The position numbers and the translations under genes were made by a program. This document shows positions 6,811 through 7,374 of a DNA stretch of 7,374 nt, piece after piece (positions within the stretch are counted from its first letter, which is position 1; every line of letters begins with the position of its first letter). The notes under the pieces were generated by a model. The model saw only the letters and a program-made list of their open reading frames with translations. It made no database searches and was not told where the DNA came from. The DNA lies in contig JAFDHB010000168.1 of assembly GCA_019308985.1 (NCBI GenBank), positions 1-7,374 on the forward strand, in the 5' to 3' direction. This DNA comes from Deltaproteobacteria bacterium. Lineage in GTDB: Bacteria; Desulfobacterota; DSM-4660; Desulfatiglandales; HGW-15.

Positions 6811-6816
6811 TATAAT
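6811..6816 (+). promoter_or_regulatory. Possible sigma-70 -10 box upstream of hsp20
   Basis: A perfect TATAAT lies 30 bases before the hsp20 ATG, following a T-rich tract. No good -35 box is present at 16-18 bases upstream (the hexamer at 17 bases is GAATGA), and no extended -10 TG is seen. It may be a real -10 or simply part of the AT-rich leader. Confidence 0.35.
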
Positions 6817-6818
6817 CT

Positions 6819-6840
6819 TTTTCCGATAAAGACAGGAGGG
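6819..6840 (+). promoter_or_regulatory. hsp20 ribosome binding site with possible fourU-like hairpin
   Basis: AGGAGGG (6834-6840) is a near-perfect Shine-Dalgarno six bases before the ATG at 6847 and fixes the start. Upstream TTTTCC (6819-6824) can pair in RNA with GGAGGG (6835-6840): two G-C pairs, one U-A and three U-G, closing a 10-base loop. Four consecutive U residues against a Shine-Dalgarno is the pattern of fourU RNA thermometers, described for the Salmonella small heat shock gene agsA. The ribosome site is firm; the thermometer is a hypothesis, and requires a transcript starting upstream of 6819. Confidence 0.5.
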
Positions 6841-6846
6841 CGAATC

Positions 6847-7293
6847 ATGCCGGGACTTGTCCTATGGAAAAACAAAGAGATCCAGAGACTAAGGAGGGAC
6901 ATCGACCGCCTCTTCGCAAGGCTGTGGGATGATTTCGGAATGGGATACCTACATACTCTGGAAAGGGGAATGCCCCACTTAGACCTTACTGAAACAGATG
7001 ACAGTCTCGTGGTCAAGGCGGAGCTGCCGGGAGTGGATCCTGGAGATCTGGACATCTCCATAATGGACGATCTCCTCACAATAAAGGGGGAAATGAGACA
7101 GACGACCACTGAAAAAGAAACTGCCTATCACAGGATCGAGAGGAGATATGGATACTTTTCACGGAGCATAAGACTCCCTTGCAAGGTATCTATAGATGAT
7201 ACCAGGGCCACCTATGACAAGGGCGTGTTGACCATCGAGATGCCTAAATGCGAGCCCGAGCGACCACGGGAGATAAAGATCAGTGTGAAATAG
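6847..7293 (+). CDS. Small heat shock protein, Hsp20 (alpha-crystallin) family
   Basis: ATP-independent holdase chaperone that binds unfolding proteins in the cytoplasm, usually as large oligomers. 148 residues, a normal size. The short N-terminal arm (1-42) contains an Arg-rich amphipathic stretch EIQRLRRDIDRLFARLWDD. The alpha-crystallin domain runs from about 43 to 134, with PHLDLTETDDSLVVKAELPGV (first half: 43-54, second half: 55-63), ISIMDDLLTIKGE (70-82), RRYGYFSRSIRLP (99-111) and the GVL motif (126-128) in DKGVLTIEMPK. The C-terminal IKI (143-145) is the IxI/V motif that docks on neighbouring subunits. The frame is open upstream to a TTG at 6763, but the ATG at 6847 has AGGAGGG six bases ahead and gives the expected N-terminus. 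It is divergent from the dcw operon and has no partner gene in the window. Which Hsp20 paralogue it is cannot be told. Confidence 0.95.
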   Translation: MPGLVLWKNKEIQRLRRDIDRLFARLWDDFGMGYLHTLERGMPHLDLTETDDSLVVKAELPGVDPGDLDISIMDDLLTIKGEMRQTTTEKETAYHRIERRYGYFSRSIRLPCKVSIDDTRATYDKGVLTIEMPKCEPERPREIKISVK

Positions 7294-7304
7294 TCCAGCT
7301 CAAC

Positions 7305-7326
7305 TTCTATTCGCCGTGGAATAGGA
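7305..7326. repeat. Inverted repeat downstream of hsp20
   Basis: Arms CTATTC (7307-7312) and GAATAG (7319-7324) are perfect complements around a 6-base loop; one G-U and one A-U pair may extend the stem to 8 bp. It lies 11 bases after the hsp20 stop. The stem is AT-rich and no T-run follows, so it is at best a weak terminator or an mRNA-end hairpin. The rest of the window to 7374 shows no supported gene. Confidence 0.45.
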
Positions 7327-7374
7327 TGAAACAGGCCAAAGTGCCGCAATAGATGGCGGAGCGACGGATTGGAT

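Larger units (their letters stand above)
6493..6846. other. Divergent intergenic region between mraZ and hsp20
   Basis: 354 AT-rich bases without a gene. The mraZ-proximal part holds the operon promoter and the four-repeat operator. An 11-base inverted repeat GACAATTTGTC (6551-6561) overlaps the mraZ -35 box. A pyrimidine-rich stretch runs from about 6599 to 6631. CTCAAAATATTGAG (6710-6723) is an inverted repeat with 5-bp arms. The hsp20-proximal part holds two possible promoters and a strong ribosome binding site. No CIRCE element (TTAGCACTC with its inverted copy) and no RNA gene were seen. Confidence 0.7.

Noticed and set aside
6541..6846. CIRCE/HrcA operator for hsp20
   Set aside because: No TTAGCACTC with an inverted GAGTGCTAA copy is present.
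7353..7374. ATG open to the right edge as a possible next gene
   Set aside because: Only seven codons are visible and there is no ribosome binding site in front.
1..7374. CRISPR array, insertion sequence, tRNA or rRNA gene, phage or defence genes
   Set aside because: No spaced repeat array, transposase or structural RNA signature was found; nearly all of the sequence is accounted for by the dcw genes and hsp20.

Overview
The window holds the start of a division and cell wall (dcw) cluster on the minus strand and, divergent from it, one small heat shock protein gene on the plus strand. Read in the direction of transcription (right to left) the cluster is mraZ, rsmH (mraW), ftsL, ftsI, murE, murF. 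murF runs off the left edge of the window. The gene to the right of the intergenic region is an Hsp20-family chaperone on the plus strand.

The organism is a bacterium with meso-diaminopimelate peptidoglycan, because MurE carries the DNPR substrate motif. The FtsI protein ends in a PASTA domain and the gene order is the compact mraZ-rsmH-ftsL-ftsI-murE-murF arrangement. Together these suggest a deltaproteobacterial (Desulfobacterota or Syntrophobacteria-like) lineage rather than an enteric bacterium. This placement is inference from gene content; no phylogeny was run.

Layout: 1-989 murF (partial, GTG start), 1018-2619 murE, 2620-2787 an untranslated or N-terminal-extension segment with repeats, 2788-4743 ftsI, 4740-5105 ftsL (ATGA overlap with ftsI), 5109-6089 rsmH, 6055-6492 mraZ (overlaps rsmH), 6493-6846 divergent intergenic region, 6847-7293 hsp20, 7294-7374 short tail with an inverted repeat. 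The cluster is tightly packed, with overlaps or gaps of 3 to 28 bases except for the 168-base ftsI-murE gap. No terminator is visible inside it, so one long transcript from the mraZ promoter is likely.

How it works together: MraZ is expected to repress its own operon. RsmH methylates 16S rRNA. FtsL and FtsI belong to the septal wall synthesis machine. MurE and MurF complete the UDP-MurNAc-pentapeptide that FtsI later crosslinks. The best regulatory signal in the window is a set of four 10-bp direct repeats between the mraZ -10 box and its ribosome binding site, which fits a MraZ autoregulatory operator. No wholly new gene system was seen. The points most worth a second look are non-coding: the MraZ repeat array, a possible fourU-like RNA thermometer at the hsp20 ribosome binding site, and the structured ftsI-murE gap.
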